Assembly (NCBI GenBank): GCA_965153455.1 | Contig: OZ234502.1 | Coordinates: 7,347,495 to 7,411,494 of the forward strand | Reading direction: 5' to 3' | DNA length: 64,000 nucleotides | DNA from: Sphagnum compactum | Lineage: Eukaryota > Bryophyta > Sphagnopsida > Sphagnales | In this document: positions 11,011 to 23,984 of the stretch, one piece after another | How the letters are laid out: the number at the start of each line of letters is the position of its first letter | How positions within the stretch are numbered: the first letter of the stretch is position 1 | Position numbers and translations under genes: made by a program | Notes under the pieces: model-generated | The model's database searches: none | Told to the model about the DNA's origin: nothing | What the model saw: the letters and a program-made list of their open reading frames with translations, nothing else

Positions 11011-14000
11011 TTACTTGCACTTCCATATTCCATACCAACATGAAGTAAATGTTTTAAAAGAGTTTAAACGTTGAATATTTCAAATTTCTATTTTCACTAG
11101 AAAACAAAATGAACCCCAGATGTTAAATTGGAAGGCTCAGTATGCTAAATACAGATCATAACAACCAACTAAAATGTACTATATTGCTACTGTTATGCTG
11201 AAATAATCTAATAATGAAAGAAATAGTGTCCAATAACCCCAATTTGAATATCTCAAAATTTGTCAATTTGAGGATAACTAATAAAATTTCAAAGTGTGCA
11301 TGGTTTACAAAGGGGTTGGTAGTACAACACTAAAAGCTACTAGTGTACCAAAAGGTTGTGACTTCAAAGTTCAGACTCTGAGATCTCTGATGCAATGTAG
11401 TCTGGGATTTCTTTGGCAAACCATTTCTTAGGGTATTGTTAAATGTGGAATCTTAATGATATGTATAATAAGTTTGTGTTTTAAAACCTGAAAAAGAATA
11501 TAAGAACATTACAATTTATCATAGTTTCAGAAGATGAACATAGTCAATAAATGAATGATGATAAGAAAAATGACTGATACACCCAATGAGTTGCAGAATC
11601 TAGTATGGCATACTGTATTCACATATTGGCGTATTTATATATTGTCCTATAATTGTACATCTTGCAATTATTGATTCATTCAATGCACTCATTTGTCCAA
11701 GCATAATGTCGGATACCACGACTCCATATCCAATTTACATTCTCACATTTGATTGTACAATGATTTTCTTCTTTGGAATTTTGCTTCTGCAATAATAAAT
11801 AAAAAGCGATCGGAGAATGGTCAACTTTGAAGGAATAAAGGCTTGAAATTTTTAATGCATTCACCGTATTTCACCTCTTTGACTTTAGATATATCTCAAA
11901 GGTTATTCCTCTTCCAATTCACATTTTACGTTTCTTTTCTTGGGCCTATTCAAGTGTGCTTGCTAGAAGTTGAGGTTAACTTAAATTTTGCTCCAAATAA
12001 TCACCAAATATATGTACCATATTGATATAACATCAACTTTGCTAGTTTATTCATGCCAGTGACTATGGCAAAAGTTTGAACTTGGTTTTCATCATCATCA
12101 GGAAAATGGATGTCTGAACAACGCTCACTAATTGGCCTGCACCTTGATGTTGGGTAACCCATCAAGACTGGGCATGTTGTGAAGGCTCATTAGGAGTGAA
12201 ATTGATCATATTCTAAAAAACTCTTAACCTTACTCATTGATGCATCAGACATATAAATCAACCAACCTCAGATTGATTAGCCTGACGATGGACTGTTCAC
12301 CTTGCTGCCTGCCACACCACTGTAGTTGCAATTTGTGCTCATACCATAGTACCTTTTCAGGTTAGGCAATCAGGTGTTGAATAATCATTTTATTTTTCAA
12401 ATTCGACTCCCGCAGTACATAAAAAATTAATGAAATTTCAGCAATATAAACAGCTTCTTTTGTAGGTTTCCTGGACTCTACAATGAGACCAATTTTTGTA
12501 TTTTTCCCTCCTTTGTAATCTTCTTAAATATCAGCATTTCAAACAGATACTTCAAAATTATGATATTTTCAAAAATAATTTAATTATTGCTGAACCTGAA
12601 AAAGTACTACAGTATTGTCTTTACTGTCACAAAGACCTGCTCCAATTTTTTTAGTTTAGTTGGAGGGCACCTTATTTAGGGCACCTTTAGAGGCCGGGTG
12701 TTTGTTTTTCCAAATGCTCACCTTCCTTTTTTTTTAATTTCTTGTGACACCCAATCAACTATTACTATTTCAAGACACCTGGCCTAGCCTCCCCTTTTTT
12801 ACCCATATGCTTTTTTTCGGTTTTTTGATACAAATTTCTCATTTTGGAGATATGTCACCAGTAAAAACAAATGGGTGTACCTTACAGCCTTTGAAGCAGT
12901 CTGTGAGAAAATTCACCTAGAACTTACCTGGGGTCTGTGAGATGCACAGATATAATTTTGCCAAAAAATGGGCCTGTTTTGCCAATCCATAACCACTATA
13001 CAATATGCATAGAGAATCCAGATCCTGTAGAGTCACCTGAATCATGAATGGTTGGGGATGGAGAGGGAATTATTTTCACAATTTGTGCCACAACTTTCCA
13101 TCATAATATTATGTAAATAGAACTTTACATAAACACGTTAACTACTTCGTCAGATTTCAACATTTTACCGATGATGTCCCTAATAATTTCTACAGAATAT
13201 GACCCAAATTGTCATGTGGGCAACTTGCTCTTAACAATACTTTTTTCAATTTTGTAATGCCGCAACAGTGGCGAGCATCCCCATACAAATCTAGCCTTAG
13301 TTTCACCTTAATTAGCAACAAGTTTGTAGAGGACCATTAAAACAGTAGCCAAACTCTGGTGACACACTCTGCAAAACACAGGGTGATATTTGTCAAAAAA
13401 AATTTATTAAAAAGGGGAATTTTTACCAAAAACAGGAATTAGTATGGCCTTTTGGCAATTTTTTGCCAAAACAAAAGACTGGTTCTAAACCCTAGAATGA
13501 GGATATGAGGCTTAGGATTCATAATGGTGGTTCTCAAAATAATCAAAGACCTAGTTCTAGTTCATGGTTCTCAAAAAAATTTATATATACGATTTGTGAA
13601 AATAATGTATTTTGATACACCTAAAACATGGATTTTATATAAACCCATGGATCACGAAAAAAAATTATTATTAGCAATTACTTTATTTTTTTATTTTTTT
13701 TTCTTTCTATATCTCTCCCCCTTCTTTTTAGTCACTCATCAAATGGCACTAAGTTTATGTTTGTAAATTGTATGTTTTCTTTGCTGCTTTAGAGAAATAA
13801 ATAAAATAAAAAATTGTAAGTTCACCATAGTAATTGGATAATCTGCAAGTTTGAATTGGATTTGAGGTTGAATTCGAGTAGGGCCGCAGAGCATAGCTTT
13901 TTGTGGGCCACGATAAAAATTATTAAAAAAAAATTCGCAGGTATTTTTTTTGGCCTTTGCTAAGAATTAGGAAAGCACTATGCCTTCAATGACTCTCCGT

Positions 14001-14395
14001 ACCGTTTTTTTTTTTTCGTCCCCCCAGTTTGCAGCCAGCCTCCATCATTTATAATTCAAATAACATTCAATTATTTTGTCAGAAATTTCCTAACACTTAA
14101 CAAAGACTAAACCTAGATAGGTAAAACTACATTTCAACCAATTTCCTATTGGGCTACATATTTTGATGACCAACAGATAAGAAGGAAGGTTGATGCATAT
14201 TAGAAAAAGCAAAGTCAGGTTGTAGAAAAGCGAAGAAATAGCATGTATGGGTGCTTGTTTTCAAGTGCAGATAGCTAGCTAGCTTTTGTGAGAAAAAAGG
14301 GGCCCATATAAAATAAGTCATAATTTGGAGACAAGGAACCAAAGAGAATGATGGCGAAAGAGACTCCAAGCAAACTTTAGATTGATCATGAGGGG
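11011..14395. other. Intergenic DNA before XTH copy 2, nothing recognised
   Basis: AT-rich with several homopolymer T tracts. A TTCGACTCCC match to a pol III B-box near 12,411 is isolated and was not accepted as a tRNA or SINE. No coding region is supported. Confidence 0.5.
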
Positions 14396-14560
14396 AATCC
14401 CCAACAAATCATGGGTCCGGCCTTCCAAGCTAAGTCCTTACATTTTCATTTGGCTTTACAAGCAACTGCCCTATTATTGTGCCCTATAAAGTGTTCTTCT
14501 TGGAGCCCCTATAAATGCAAGAGCCACTCTTAATGGAACAGAACATCCAAGTCTGGCAGT
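14396..14560 (+). promoter_or_regulatory. XTH copy 2 core promoter with TATA box
   Basis: TATAAATG at 14,510-14,517, with the same upstream blocks as copy 1 (AATCCCCAACAAA, CATGGGTCCGG, CAACTGCCCTATTATTG) and the matching start region. A second TATAAA at about 14,485 belongs to a short segment absent from copy 1. A (CT)n run of about 26 bases at 14,573-14,598 lies in the presumed leader. Confidence 0.65.
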
Positions 14561-14935
14561 GGCTAGCTCCTCCTCTCTCTCTCTCTCTCTCTCTCTCTGT
14601 GCCAGATCCTGGACTTTTGGAGACAGTTCATAGAAACTTCCTTGTATTTGCACTTCTACGTCTCTCTTAGCTTAATCCGTGCTCCTCCTACTTGTAGTCA
14701 AACCGTCAGAGCTTTCATTGTACTTCCAGTTCTGGGCATTGGTCCGCGCTCTACTTCGCTTCTGAGCATTAGAGACCATATCTTGATCTTCCAGCTTCGT
14801 ATATTGTAGCAGGCGACTGGTAGCAGGATTACAGTTTCTGCCGATCGGTCAATAATTTTAGCTGATCATCCAATTGGGAACTGCAGCTGCAGCTCAGCAC
14901 ATTAGCTCACGGAGATCAGTTTGGCCCTAGCAGAT

Positions 14936-16725
14936 ATGGGATTCAGTACGGGAATCCGGACTTTGGTGTTACTGACTTGCGTAGCTGCAACCTTTCTGGC
15001 TGTGCTGACCCATGCGGCGTATGCAGCTACTTTCAACGAGAACTACGTTACCGGTGCCGACGCCAAACACACGCAAGTTTTGGATGGCGGGGACGTTGTC
15101 AATTTGGTCCTCGATCAATTTTTAGGTAATTTGGTTCATTATTATGATCACCAGGCTCGACCAAAACAAAAATTGGCATTGTTTTGAACTGCAGGCGTTG
15201 AACAGAAAAAGCTCAGATATCACCGACTTCAATTGATAATAATATAGCAGAAATTGAGCATGATTTCAACTCATGAGCTGAGCGTAACCATTTCTCATGA
15301 GACTTGTACAAATTAGCTTGATGAATCCAGCTCTATCATCCCGCTTGGAAATTATAACACCGAGAGCTGTGTTTACTTTGTTGACAATTGGCAGCTCCTG
15401 AATTCGGATCCAAGGGGTTGTATTTGTTCGGCGCCATCGGCATGAATATCAAGCTTGTCCCTGGCGATTCTGCAGGCACTGTTACTGCCTACTACGTAAG
15501 ATTTCATACTACCACCTGATCTCAATAGGAGTTTTGCAGATAGAACTCAGAAAACCGTTGAAGAAATTATACAGTGATATTGATTCATCCTCTTGGCATG
15601 TCGCGGACGACTCATAATAATTAGTTTGTTCCGCATATCGGAGTGTGAAGGTGCGCCATAGGCCATACGGATCTCGAGCGTTTCTTCCATGTGATATCAT
15701 GCGATATAACTCAGACTTAAAATAATCTTGCAATTGTGCATCATGTTGCAGCTATCATCGGGAGGAAATCATCATGACGAGTTGGACTTCGAATTCCTGG
15801 GCAATGTGAGCGGTCAACCCTACACACTGCAGACAAATGTGTTTGCCCAAGGAGTTGGGGGCCGTGAGCAGCGGGTCAACCTCTGGTTCGACCCAACTGA
15901 AAACTACCACCGCTACTCCGTCCGCTGGACGCGGGAAATCATCGTGTAAGACGGCCTGCCCATTAGTGATCCAAGGAATTGAACCGTCTGGGCAGTGACT
16001 TACATCCTATCCCTGGAATTTAAGGACAACAATGTAGTCTTAAGGTCAAGCACATAGAAAAACACGGATTCTTTACACCACAACCCCAGCTTGCGCGTCC
16101 TCAATCGGCTGAATGTGCATGTTTTAAGGCATTTGGTCTGGAAAATATTCTATGTCTTCTGAGTTGGAAGAACTTGAGGTGTGGAATCAGAAGCAGCAAA
16201 CAGATATTGTGCAGTGGGAGCCAGCTTTAGGCAACTAGTCGGCTAATTACCTCCAGATAGGAAGACTTACATATGTCCATCCACCTGAAATGTGATCTGT
16301 TTTTCATGGAATTATGCAGATTCTTTGTGGACGACACACCAATTCGTGTGTTCAGGAACAATGAGGATTTGGGGGTGCCATTTCTAAACGCACAACCCGT
16401 GGGAATATATGCCAGTCTGTGGGATGGGAGCGCATGGGCCACACAGGGGGGAAGATACCCTATCAATTGGGCAGCTGCTCCATTTGTTGCATCGTTCCAG
16501 GGATTCGGGGTAGATGGATGCGAGGTAGCTGGAGGCGATATTGCGTATTGCGCAGCCGGTCCCGCCAATGCTTGGTGGAATGCAGGACGGTACCAATACT
16601 TAACTCAACAACAGATCGCTGCGTTGAAAAATGTGCAGAGCAACTATCTTGTTTACGACTACTGCACCGATAGAGTTCGGTACCCCAATGAGCCAGCAGA
16701 ATGTTTCAAGAACTGGTATGGTTGA
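14936..16725 (+). CDS. XTH: Xyloglucan endotransglucosylase/hydrolase (GH16), copy 2, four exons
   Basis: Tandem paralogue of the gene at 1518-4254. Exons are 14936-15125, 15395-15495, 15752-15945 and 16320-16725. The first three have exactly the lengths of copy 1 (190, 101, 194), and exon 4 is one codon shorter, giving 296 aa. Signal peptide about residues 1-27; active site [10 protein letters not shown] (E107, D109, E111); NVS glycosylation site; [12 protein letters not shown]-terminal XET domain with conserved cysteines ending KNWYG. Differences from copy 1 are scattered substitutions, for example DNHxx-free changes such as NAQPV for NAQPM. No frame damage is seen, so both copies are probably functional. 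ATG 14,936 is chosen because it is the first ATG downstream of the TATA box; the open frame extends upstream to a TTG only. AATAAA at 17,111 is a possible poly(A) signal. Confidence 0.95.
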
Positions 16726-17030
16726 TAGCATGATGACAATATGGCGATCCAGCCCAAGCTTCTGATTTCACAAAACTTCTCATAATATTGGAAGTACAAA
16801 CTTAGAAGGTCAATAATTATGTCAGCCAAATTGAGACAGTTCATGAGCAAGAAATAAGTGAGTGAATGCATCACCGTGATCAGCAGCTCTGGCATGGTGA
16901 TACATTCACCCAATAACTATGTACAATGCTTCTGCTTGCATGTGTCTATGCAGCCAAGAGTGAGAAAACATGTGAGCGCTACTTGGAGATCCCTGAGCAT
17001 CATAGTGAATAATGAGGAGGGATTACAAAT

Positions 17031-18581
17031 TTGTTCATGAATTTGAAGATTTTGCTTTAGTAACAGTTGGACGACTGTTTTTTTTAGGGTTTGTTTCCTG
17101 TTACTTTCTCAATAAAAGTCTTTTTGGCAATCATGCAAATTGTGTCTTGGAACGAGCTTCAATTTGGATCTCGTCAACAAAGCATAATATATATGGAAGT
17201 GAAGGTATTTTGGGGAAAGTTTTGGAGAAAAACTTGAAGGTGCGAACTATGACTGGCTCTGTTGGAAGTGGATCTTGGAACCGTTTTAAGGATCCCCAAC
17301 CTTAAGGATCTTGTTAGTTCTTTGGGTGTTACTTACCAAGTTGGTAGGTTCTTTACCCGATTTTCAAGAGAATCAATAATCACCAGGTAGGTTATTAATA
17401 ACCTTATTGATAATCAGGTTGATATTTAGGTGTTTTCTCAAAAAACAGCCAACATTTGTCCAAACTCTAGACCATGGCTCTTCCATGTTTTCTTGGCAAT
17501 GGATGAGGTTTGCGAGGCACGTTGAATTTAGATGGAGTGTCCACACTAGTGGGCATTCCATTTTTTGAAATGCCTCAAATGGTTTTCTGTTTTTCCCAAT
17601 GATACTTGCTGAGTATCACAGTAAAACAAAATTTTAAAAAATTTGGAGCAGGTTTTACTAGGGTTTTTTTTCCCAAATCCCTCAAGTAGGTCCACTGGCT
17701 AGGATCCCTAACATTAATTAGCATTAAATGGCGACTGTTTTAAATGGGCTATAGAAGTTTTACAAACGTGCTACTACTACAAATGATGACCGAGGAAATG
17801 CATAGATGTGGCGAATTTAGTTTATTTTATTCAAAAAATGACAAAAATTTCACCAAAAATCACAAAATTTTCTTTTTTTTCATTTTCTGAAAAATATTCT
17901 CCAAAAATGAATTTTGATCTTTACATTTAGCAAAGCTCAAGCCCACAGCCTTAGGTTTTACCCTACACAAAAAGCCTTATATGACAAACATTTTCAATTC
18001 ACTATACCCTACCCCAGTCTGCCAACCCACCCTTGCGCCCCTCAAATCATTCATTGTAGGATTGTTTTGTTTTACGTAGACACAATCACTTGGTCTCCAC
18101 CCTGCTTCACACTACCACTGACAATCAACTTTTTTTTTTTTTTTCCTTATGTTCCCATATGATTTTCACAAGTTCATCATTATTTATGTTAATCTCAAAT
18201 TTAATTTAATTCTAATGAAAATAAATATCATGAACATGTTAAAATTTGTCTTTTCATTTGATGGGTAAAGGAAACGAATGAGGTAATTAGGCTTGAAAAT
18301 GAGATAGGTATGAATTGTTTTTGGTATTGCATTTGAAATTGTTCAAAACAATACAATAGTCCAATCACCCATATATACCAATTTCCCATGCCTCCGCTAA
18401 ATATTAGTTAGTAAGGGTCCTCTAGTGGAGGTGATCTTACCAAAGTGAGTTTTAACATTTCTACACATGTTTTCCAACTTGTTCTCTTTTGTGAACTCAA
18501 TTCACTGAAGCTGTTCAGGATGCATTTCTTTGTTTTATTGAATGCTTTTGCCAGATTGTGATAAAAAAAACTGAATTAATA
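17031..18581. other. Intergenic DNA, nothing recognised
   Basis: Beyond the 3' flank shared with XTH copy 1 there is no supported gene. The short frame 17,012-17,305 has no family resemblance. Confidence 0.5.
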
Positions 18582-18992
18582 GGGATATTTGTAAAGTCAC
18601 CCTGTCTTCACCCTGTTTTTGGGCCTCCTTTCACCCCTAACCCCTCTTTTAGTGGTATCCGTAAAGTAAGGAAATTTTATTAAATCTCAGTATGAAATGC
18701 TGAAACTCAGTACGAAATGCCGAATCTCAGCATTTAATGCACAAGGTTCAATAGGAATTATAGTACCTGTACAGGTAGGAGCAGTGAAAATCTATGTAGC
18801 AGCAGCAGTGGAGGCGCTCATGAAAAAAGAAAGACAGGGTGAAACTCAGGAACCATCAGGGTGATGGTTTTCTGAGTTTCGCCCCCCCAGTGAATGCTAA
18901 TGTACTTTTTTGCAGGTTTTTTTTAATCTCACCCTGTGCATGACCAAACTCAGGGTACTCGTGCTGTCTTTTCCTGACTTTACAGATATCTC
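18582..18992. mobile_element. 411-bp MITE with 18-bp TIRs and TAATA target duplication
   Basis: Ends are GGGATATTTGTAAAGTCA (18,582-18,599) and the inverse of GAGATATCTGTAAAGTCA (18,975-18,992), matching at 16 of 18 positions. TAATA occurs directly outside both ends (18,577-18,581 and 18,993-18,997). The interior repeats CACCCTG/CAGGGTGA and AAACTCAG motifs in both orientations. There is no transposase frame. The superfamily is unclear because a 5-bp duplication is not diagnostic. Confidence 0.75.
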
Positions 18993-18997
18993 TAATA

Positions 18998-19970
18998 ACC
19001 TGTGTCTATGCAGATAGACCAATAATTGGGGAAGGCAAGGGGACTTTTGTGGGCGGTCTAGCTCCAACACTGGAGCGTTGTTGCTATGGATCCAAGCCTT
19101 TAGAGTTCCTCCAATTCCTCTTTACATCCATCTCTGATATGATCATTGACCAGAGTACGATGCAGGTCCATCCCACACGTGATTCTAGTCCACTGATGTA
19201 GCCAGCTTCTGTTAATGTTCCACCTCTATTTGCAATTCTTGCATTTTGTGCAGGCTTCAAACACTTGGCATCCAATTCTATGTGTGTAGTATAATTTGCA
19301 GGTTTACAGTTGCATATCTCCTATGTGGCCAGTATAAATATTTCCTTCCACACTTTCATGGCAGGCAACAGGATCTGTCTACTTTTGGGCAGCTCATAGA
19401 GACCATCAGCATCCTGGATGCACAGATCTGGGTGATTGGTCTAATTGTCAGAATTGGCACACAGGTGTAAATTCTCAACAAGATTATGATCACAATGCCA
19501 TGTGGATCATGGTCTGAATGTTATGAGTTGAACATGTAAACAATTGGAAATTCAGGTTCTTCACTAGAAATACCTGTAGAAAATTTAGTTCACCACACTT
19601 GAGGAAGGAACTCATAGTGCACATTCAGAATCAGCTTGAACAGATAACTTGGGTTGATGGTTTTGTGGATTGGAGGCATATGCAGGAATAGAGATCTTGC
19701 AGAACATCATTCTGTTGTGCACATGCACAAACAAGTGCGGTGGTTACTTTGCTCCACCTGGAGTGTCTCCTAAATATATATATATCTACCAACAATTAGA
19801 AAACTGAATCAAGGTTGATTGAACATATCTAGCATTTTCTGAGCCTTTGAAGCTGGGTGCTTTGCATATTAGATATATGTGATGAACAAGTTACACACCC
19901 TTGGATGAAGCTGATAGATGCTTACCTGCCAGTAAAGAGATACTGTACATCAATGATAGCAAAAGGAAAG
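18998..19970. other. Intergenic DNA, nothing recognised
   Basis: Less AT-rich than the XTH flank but with no coding region I can support. A short (AT)n run is near 19,776. Confidence 0.45.
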
Positions 19971-20200
19971 GGAGGTTGGAAGAAAAATAAAGAATCGTCC
20001 ATCCATTCCAGAAGAGTTTAATGTGGTTGGAGGAAAAGATAAACTATTTAGTCATTCCAAACAAGAGGGAGGTTGGAAAACTGAAAAAAGTTATGACCCA
20101 CCCTTTCTAAAGGAGCAGGTTGGAGGAGGAAAAAGAAAAAAATTATTCACCCATTAAGAACAAAAGGACATGTGGAAGGGGGGAAGAAAAAAAATCCATA
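19971..20200. repeat. Degenerate minisatellite, period about 50 bp
   Basis: A GGAGGTTGGAAGA-like core followed by A-rich sequence and CATTCCA/CCATT recurs at about 19,971, 20,023, 20,069, 20,115 and 20,168 (spacings 52, 46, 46, 53). Confidence 0.65.
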
Positions 20201-20329
20201 CATATGGGGACACAGCAGGTCAGTATCTTTTTATTTTATTTTTTCCAGGTTTGTTTTTCCTGAGAAGTGCAATTTCTCAGGATGCCTGAGTTCTGAATGT
20301 CTACCACATTTGAATTTGGGTTGTGTTAT

Positions 20330-21535
20330 ATGTAGACTGCCACACACCACTTTGCCAGTGCCCCTTCTTTGGGCAGCATTTAGTTTCACCTGCACAACAT
20401 CCTGTTCCTCAAGCGTCAGTTGTCACAAGTGGTGGACCTGTCCCTCTACAGAAACAAGAATAAGAAGCAGTGCACAGATTTCCACCCACAAGATCTCTGC
20501 AACAGCCCCCCCACAGTCCCCATCCCATTCTTCTTCACAGAAGCAGCAGCAATCTCAAGCTGACAGAGTCTTCTGGTGGACACAATGTCTCTGGCTGAGA
20601 GCTAGTTCCCCATCTTACATAGACCTCCATACAGTCAAGGATCTCCCAATAGTTCTGTTGCAGATATGAATGTACCCCCAGCCTTAATGGAGGCTCTGCT
20701 GTCACAACAACACTTCAGCATTTTGGCTTCTTTAGGGAAGCAATCTAACCAACAGGAGCAGCAACAGCAACAGCAGCTTCAAACTTCTTACCCACAGCCT
20801 TCTCTGTCCTCCCAACTGCAGCAGCAACAAGAGTAAGCACAGTAAGCACAGTTGCAAATTAGCTTAATGAAGTTGCAGAGAAATCTCCACAACAACAATT
20901 ATAGGTAACATGACAATGAGTGCAGTCATAACCTCATGAGAGTTGCTCACAAAGTGACAGACCATCACCTTCATCACGAACGGCAGTGACAAGCTGCCAT
21001 GACTACCCACTGAGTTCATCAGCTCCCAACAGTGGGTGTAGATAAGCATATAATAATCTTCCCAAAAACTTGGGCAAACCATTACACACAATCTGCATCC
21101 TGAGTTTCTGTTGCCTTTCCGGAAGCAATGGGAAGACTCAGACGTAAGCACAGCTGCAAATTAATTTAAAAGGAACTGATCCTCAGGCTACTAAGGCATT
21201 ATCAGCACATGACGATGGCTGCTGCAATGAACAGAGGCCCTATTGGTCCTGGACCATTGGGGCTTGTGCCCAGTGGCTGCTGTAATGGCACCCCATGGTG
21301 ACACTATGCTGCAGAGCATGGCAGATGCTGCACACCAATCTCCTCATCACTCATCAGGCAGCAGTGCTCCTCACCCATTACCTATTCACCAGCAACAGCA
21401 ACAGATGCACTAACTCCAATTCCAGCATCAACACCAGCAACTGCTCCAGGAACACTCACCTCCTGTACGCATCTATTGCACAATGCCCTTCACTGTTTTC
21501 AATCCATCTGTTTCTGTAGCTCCTTCCTTCCAATA
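20330..21535 (+). pseudogene. Frame-broken relic of a glutamine-rich, regulator-like protein gene
   Basis: Several adjacent + strand segments read as low-complexity protein in shifting frames. About 20,366-20,454 gives a P/Q/V-rich stretch. Then 20,618-20,836 gives PPYSQGSPNSSVADMNVPPA followed by MEALLSQQHFS and a polyglutamine run, ending at TAA. About 21,200-21,280 gives MAAAMNRGPIGPGPLGLVPS, and 21,285-21,413 gives a histidine/serine/proline stretch ending QQQQQMH-stop. No single frame spans them and stops or shifts intervene, so this looks like a decayed exon or retrocopy. The composition recalls plant transcriptional coactivators, but I do not recognise the family. Alternatively the segments could be separate small exons of a live gene. 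Confidence 0.45.
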
Positions 21536-21540
21536 AGCTA

Positions 21541-23740
21541 TATTATCACGTATGGAAATTGCAAATAATGTTGGGTCCTGGTATTGTTGATTTCAAGGAT
21601 TCAAGGACTTTGAGCTGCTTCACATGCTTCTACAGCAGGCCTCAGGCCCTTTGTGCATCTGCAATGGGACATTCTACCTTGTAAAGAACATCAGCACCCA
21701 CAGTATCTACTCTTTTCAATTGTTTGCTTGTCAGAACTTGTGACCTCAGGAGCTGAAACTAGTAAATGAAGGTTGAAAGGAGAAGCAGCATAGCTATAGT
21801 ACTAATGATGCACAGGGTTGAAGTAGGCATCAAGCATTGCCATCACTGTGCCATGTGCCACTGCCTCCAAATACCATCACCAAAGAGTTTAGACTTGACA
21901 ATTGAGAAACTAGACCACAATTGTGAGAGGACAAAACTGAAGACGACTCACATGGGTGTTCAAGGTTCAGACTTCTAATATCCTGTACAATACAACAAAG
22001 CTGCAACATTTACCAAACCTACTGAAATGACAGTGCCCATTCATAGGATGCTGCCAATGATGATGAACTTTAGAAACCCTACCCAACAATAACAGTAACA
22101 TACTGGTAGACCAGAAAATGTACCAGTCCATCATAGCACACAAACTTAGTTTGAAGGTCCTAGGTTCTACAAAGGGTCAGTCTCGTCCTGTTTGAAATTA
22201 TTCAAGCACACAAGGATTAAGGAGAGACTATAATAGGAAGACTCTGTCCTGCAGCTTTGTGGCCATAGCCCTTATGCCTAGTTTGGACAGAGCAAGAGGA
22301 GTTTGAGGAAGAGCAATGGGGGTTGGGGAAGACATGGTGGTCACCACTGCCATGCAGGCCAACTCTATTGCTGGGGTATATCTTGAGAAAGAACTACACA
22401 AAAAACAAGCAAAGAAGAGGCACAATGAAACTTGACAAGCAAATACACATATCCAGGTTTTGAGCACACAAAAAAGAAGACAACCTGTCAGCTAAATGAC
22501 GATTCCAAATTAAAGAGGTAGATGTAGTGACTGGTGGAATCCTCACAATGCAGAGCACATATGTGTCAGATTTGTGATCATGCCACACAAAGCTAAGACA
22601 GCAGCTTGTGGGTGAGAAGGCTGGAGCTGCTAAATGTGACAAAATCACTTGGACTGAGAAGAGGTCAATCAAGGCCACCCCTGAGAATACATGAACTTCA
22701 ACACCAAAATTTGATATTGCTACTTCTCCCCATGAGCAGAAAAACTGGTCTGGGCTATTGCCCTTAAATTCATTGCGTGCTCCCTTTTGTTTTTCTGTTG
22801 TTGGTTGGTAGGCTGGCCATTCGATAGAAACCCCTTGTTTATGGTATTGTTCACCAAGGCAGTTCATGTTGCCATCATGGCCAGTGGACTCCCCACACTG
22901 TCGAATAGTGCCTGTATCACTACTAGTTTCTGTACACTCTCCCACCTTGGTATTCTCCAACCAGTCACTGAAGGATCAGCATCAGGATCCTCAGGGCATA
23001 TGTGACTTACCCTGCCTACAAATTGCAACTTAACATAGGAGAACATATCTATGTGATTGCAGAGAAAAACTCCACAATAACACTTTGAAGGTAAACATTA
23101 TGTCAATGCTGGCCAAGTCATAACAAACATAACAAATCAGACTGAAGCTCTTGCAAACTTGGAACTGGACGTTTGGATCTGTGTTAAACATTGGAAAAGT
23201 TGTGGGTCATTCCATATTTGAATGGTATGCACTGGAATCTAAGGCACTCATGCTGTTGTGTCAATGCAAAACGTGTCTAACCTTCACAAACTGTATCTAT
23301 TTGAGATCCACAATCTGTGGTGGATGCTTTGAGTCAGGCTTCCAGGTAAAGGGCAGAGATTTATTAGATTGGTAAAAGCTCTTTCAGAATCTTGCAATCT
23401 TTAGGTTGCAAGATTGACCTAGAATTTGAAAAAACTTTCTTGTGAAGCATGCTTCGATTGTTCAGGTGCTGACCCTGATGACTTCTCATACATATGGAAG
23501 TAAAGGTTTCTCCCTTCAGGCACCTGAAGCCAAACCATTGATTGCTGAAGACCAGATGGGATCATGGGACATGTTCATTTGACTAGATTGGCTATTCTGC
23601 ATTTGCTAGGGTACAAAAGCACACCAGGAACTTCATGCTTGGGTGCACCACAATTGAGATGCAAAGAACTGGCAGTAAGACACACCTTGCAAATGTTCTC
23701 AAATGAAGACCATCAGCAGCAAGATGGTGAAACGCAAGGC
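21541..23740. other. Intergenic or intronic DNA, unclear
   Basis: A 188-codon minus-strand open frame (22,394-22,960) and a shorter one at 22,864-23,046 exist but resemble no family I know and lack convincing splice context. They could be exons of the minus-strand gene upstream or chance. Nothing here is called with confidence. Confidence 0.35.
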
Positions 23741-23756
23741 CTACTCAATCCACCTT

Positions 23757-23984
23757 GCCAGCTGCTGGAAGTCATAACGCTGAGATGCTGCTGCCTTCTG
23801 CCTGGCATTGGCTGATGCCCCTGCTGCAGTTGTTTCTGCCACCTCCACCCTGTCGTCAGCGCTGATGGCAACAGCACCTGGATTGATCTCGCTCTCTGTG
23901 ACCCGCGTACGAAGAAGAGCATTTGGAGGGTCTTGTGAAGTGCTGGCGGTCACACCACCGCCCACATTCCTTGAAAGAGGAGAT
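23757..23984 (-). CDS. Candidate internal exon of unknown minus-strand gene
   Basis: This lies in a GC-rich, CpG-containing island (about 23,750-24,150) within otherwise AT-rich DNA. On the minus strand, an open frame after an acceptor-like AAAGTAG near 23,985 reads VRVVASPLSR... through RVTESEINPGAVAISADD, then AETTAAGASANARQKAAASQ, and YDFQQLA up to a donor-like CAAG|GTGGAT near 23,757. The frame is closed by stops on both sides, as an exon would be. The family is not recognised. It lies downstream of the PARP6/8-like gene on the same strand and could belong to it or to another gene. The + strand is also open here (23,808-24,149), so the strand call is uncertain. Confidence 0.35.

Noticed and set aside
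12405-12425. TTCGACTCCC as a tRNA or SINE B-box
   Set aside because: No A-box or cloverleaf, no repeated context.
14921-14935. Earlier start for XTH copy 2
   Set aside because: The upstream codon is TTG; ATG 14,936 matches the start of copy 1.
20172-20669. 165-codon + strand ORF as an intact gene
   Set aside because: The protein-like signal switches frames within it, so it reads as a relic rather than one frame.
22394-22960. 188-codon minus-strand ORF as a gene
   Set aside because: No family resemblance, no clear splice or start context; could be chance in a less AT-rich region.
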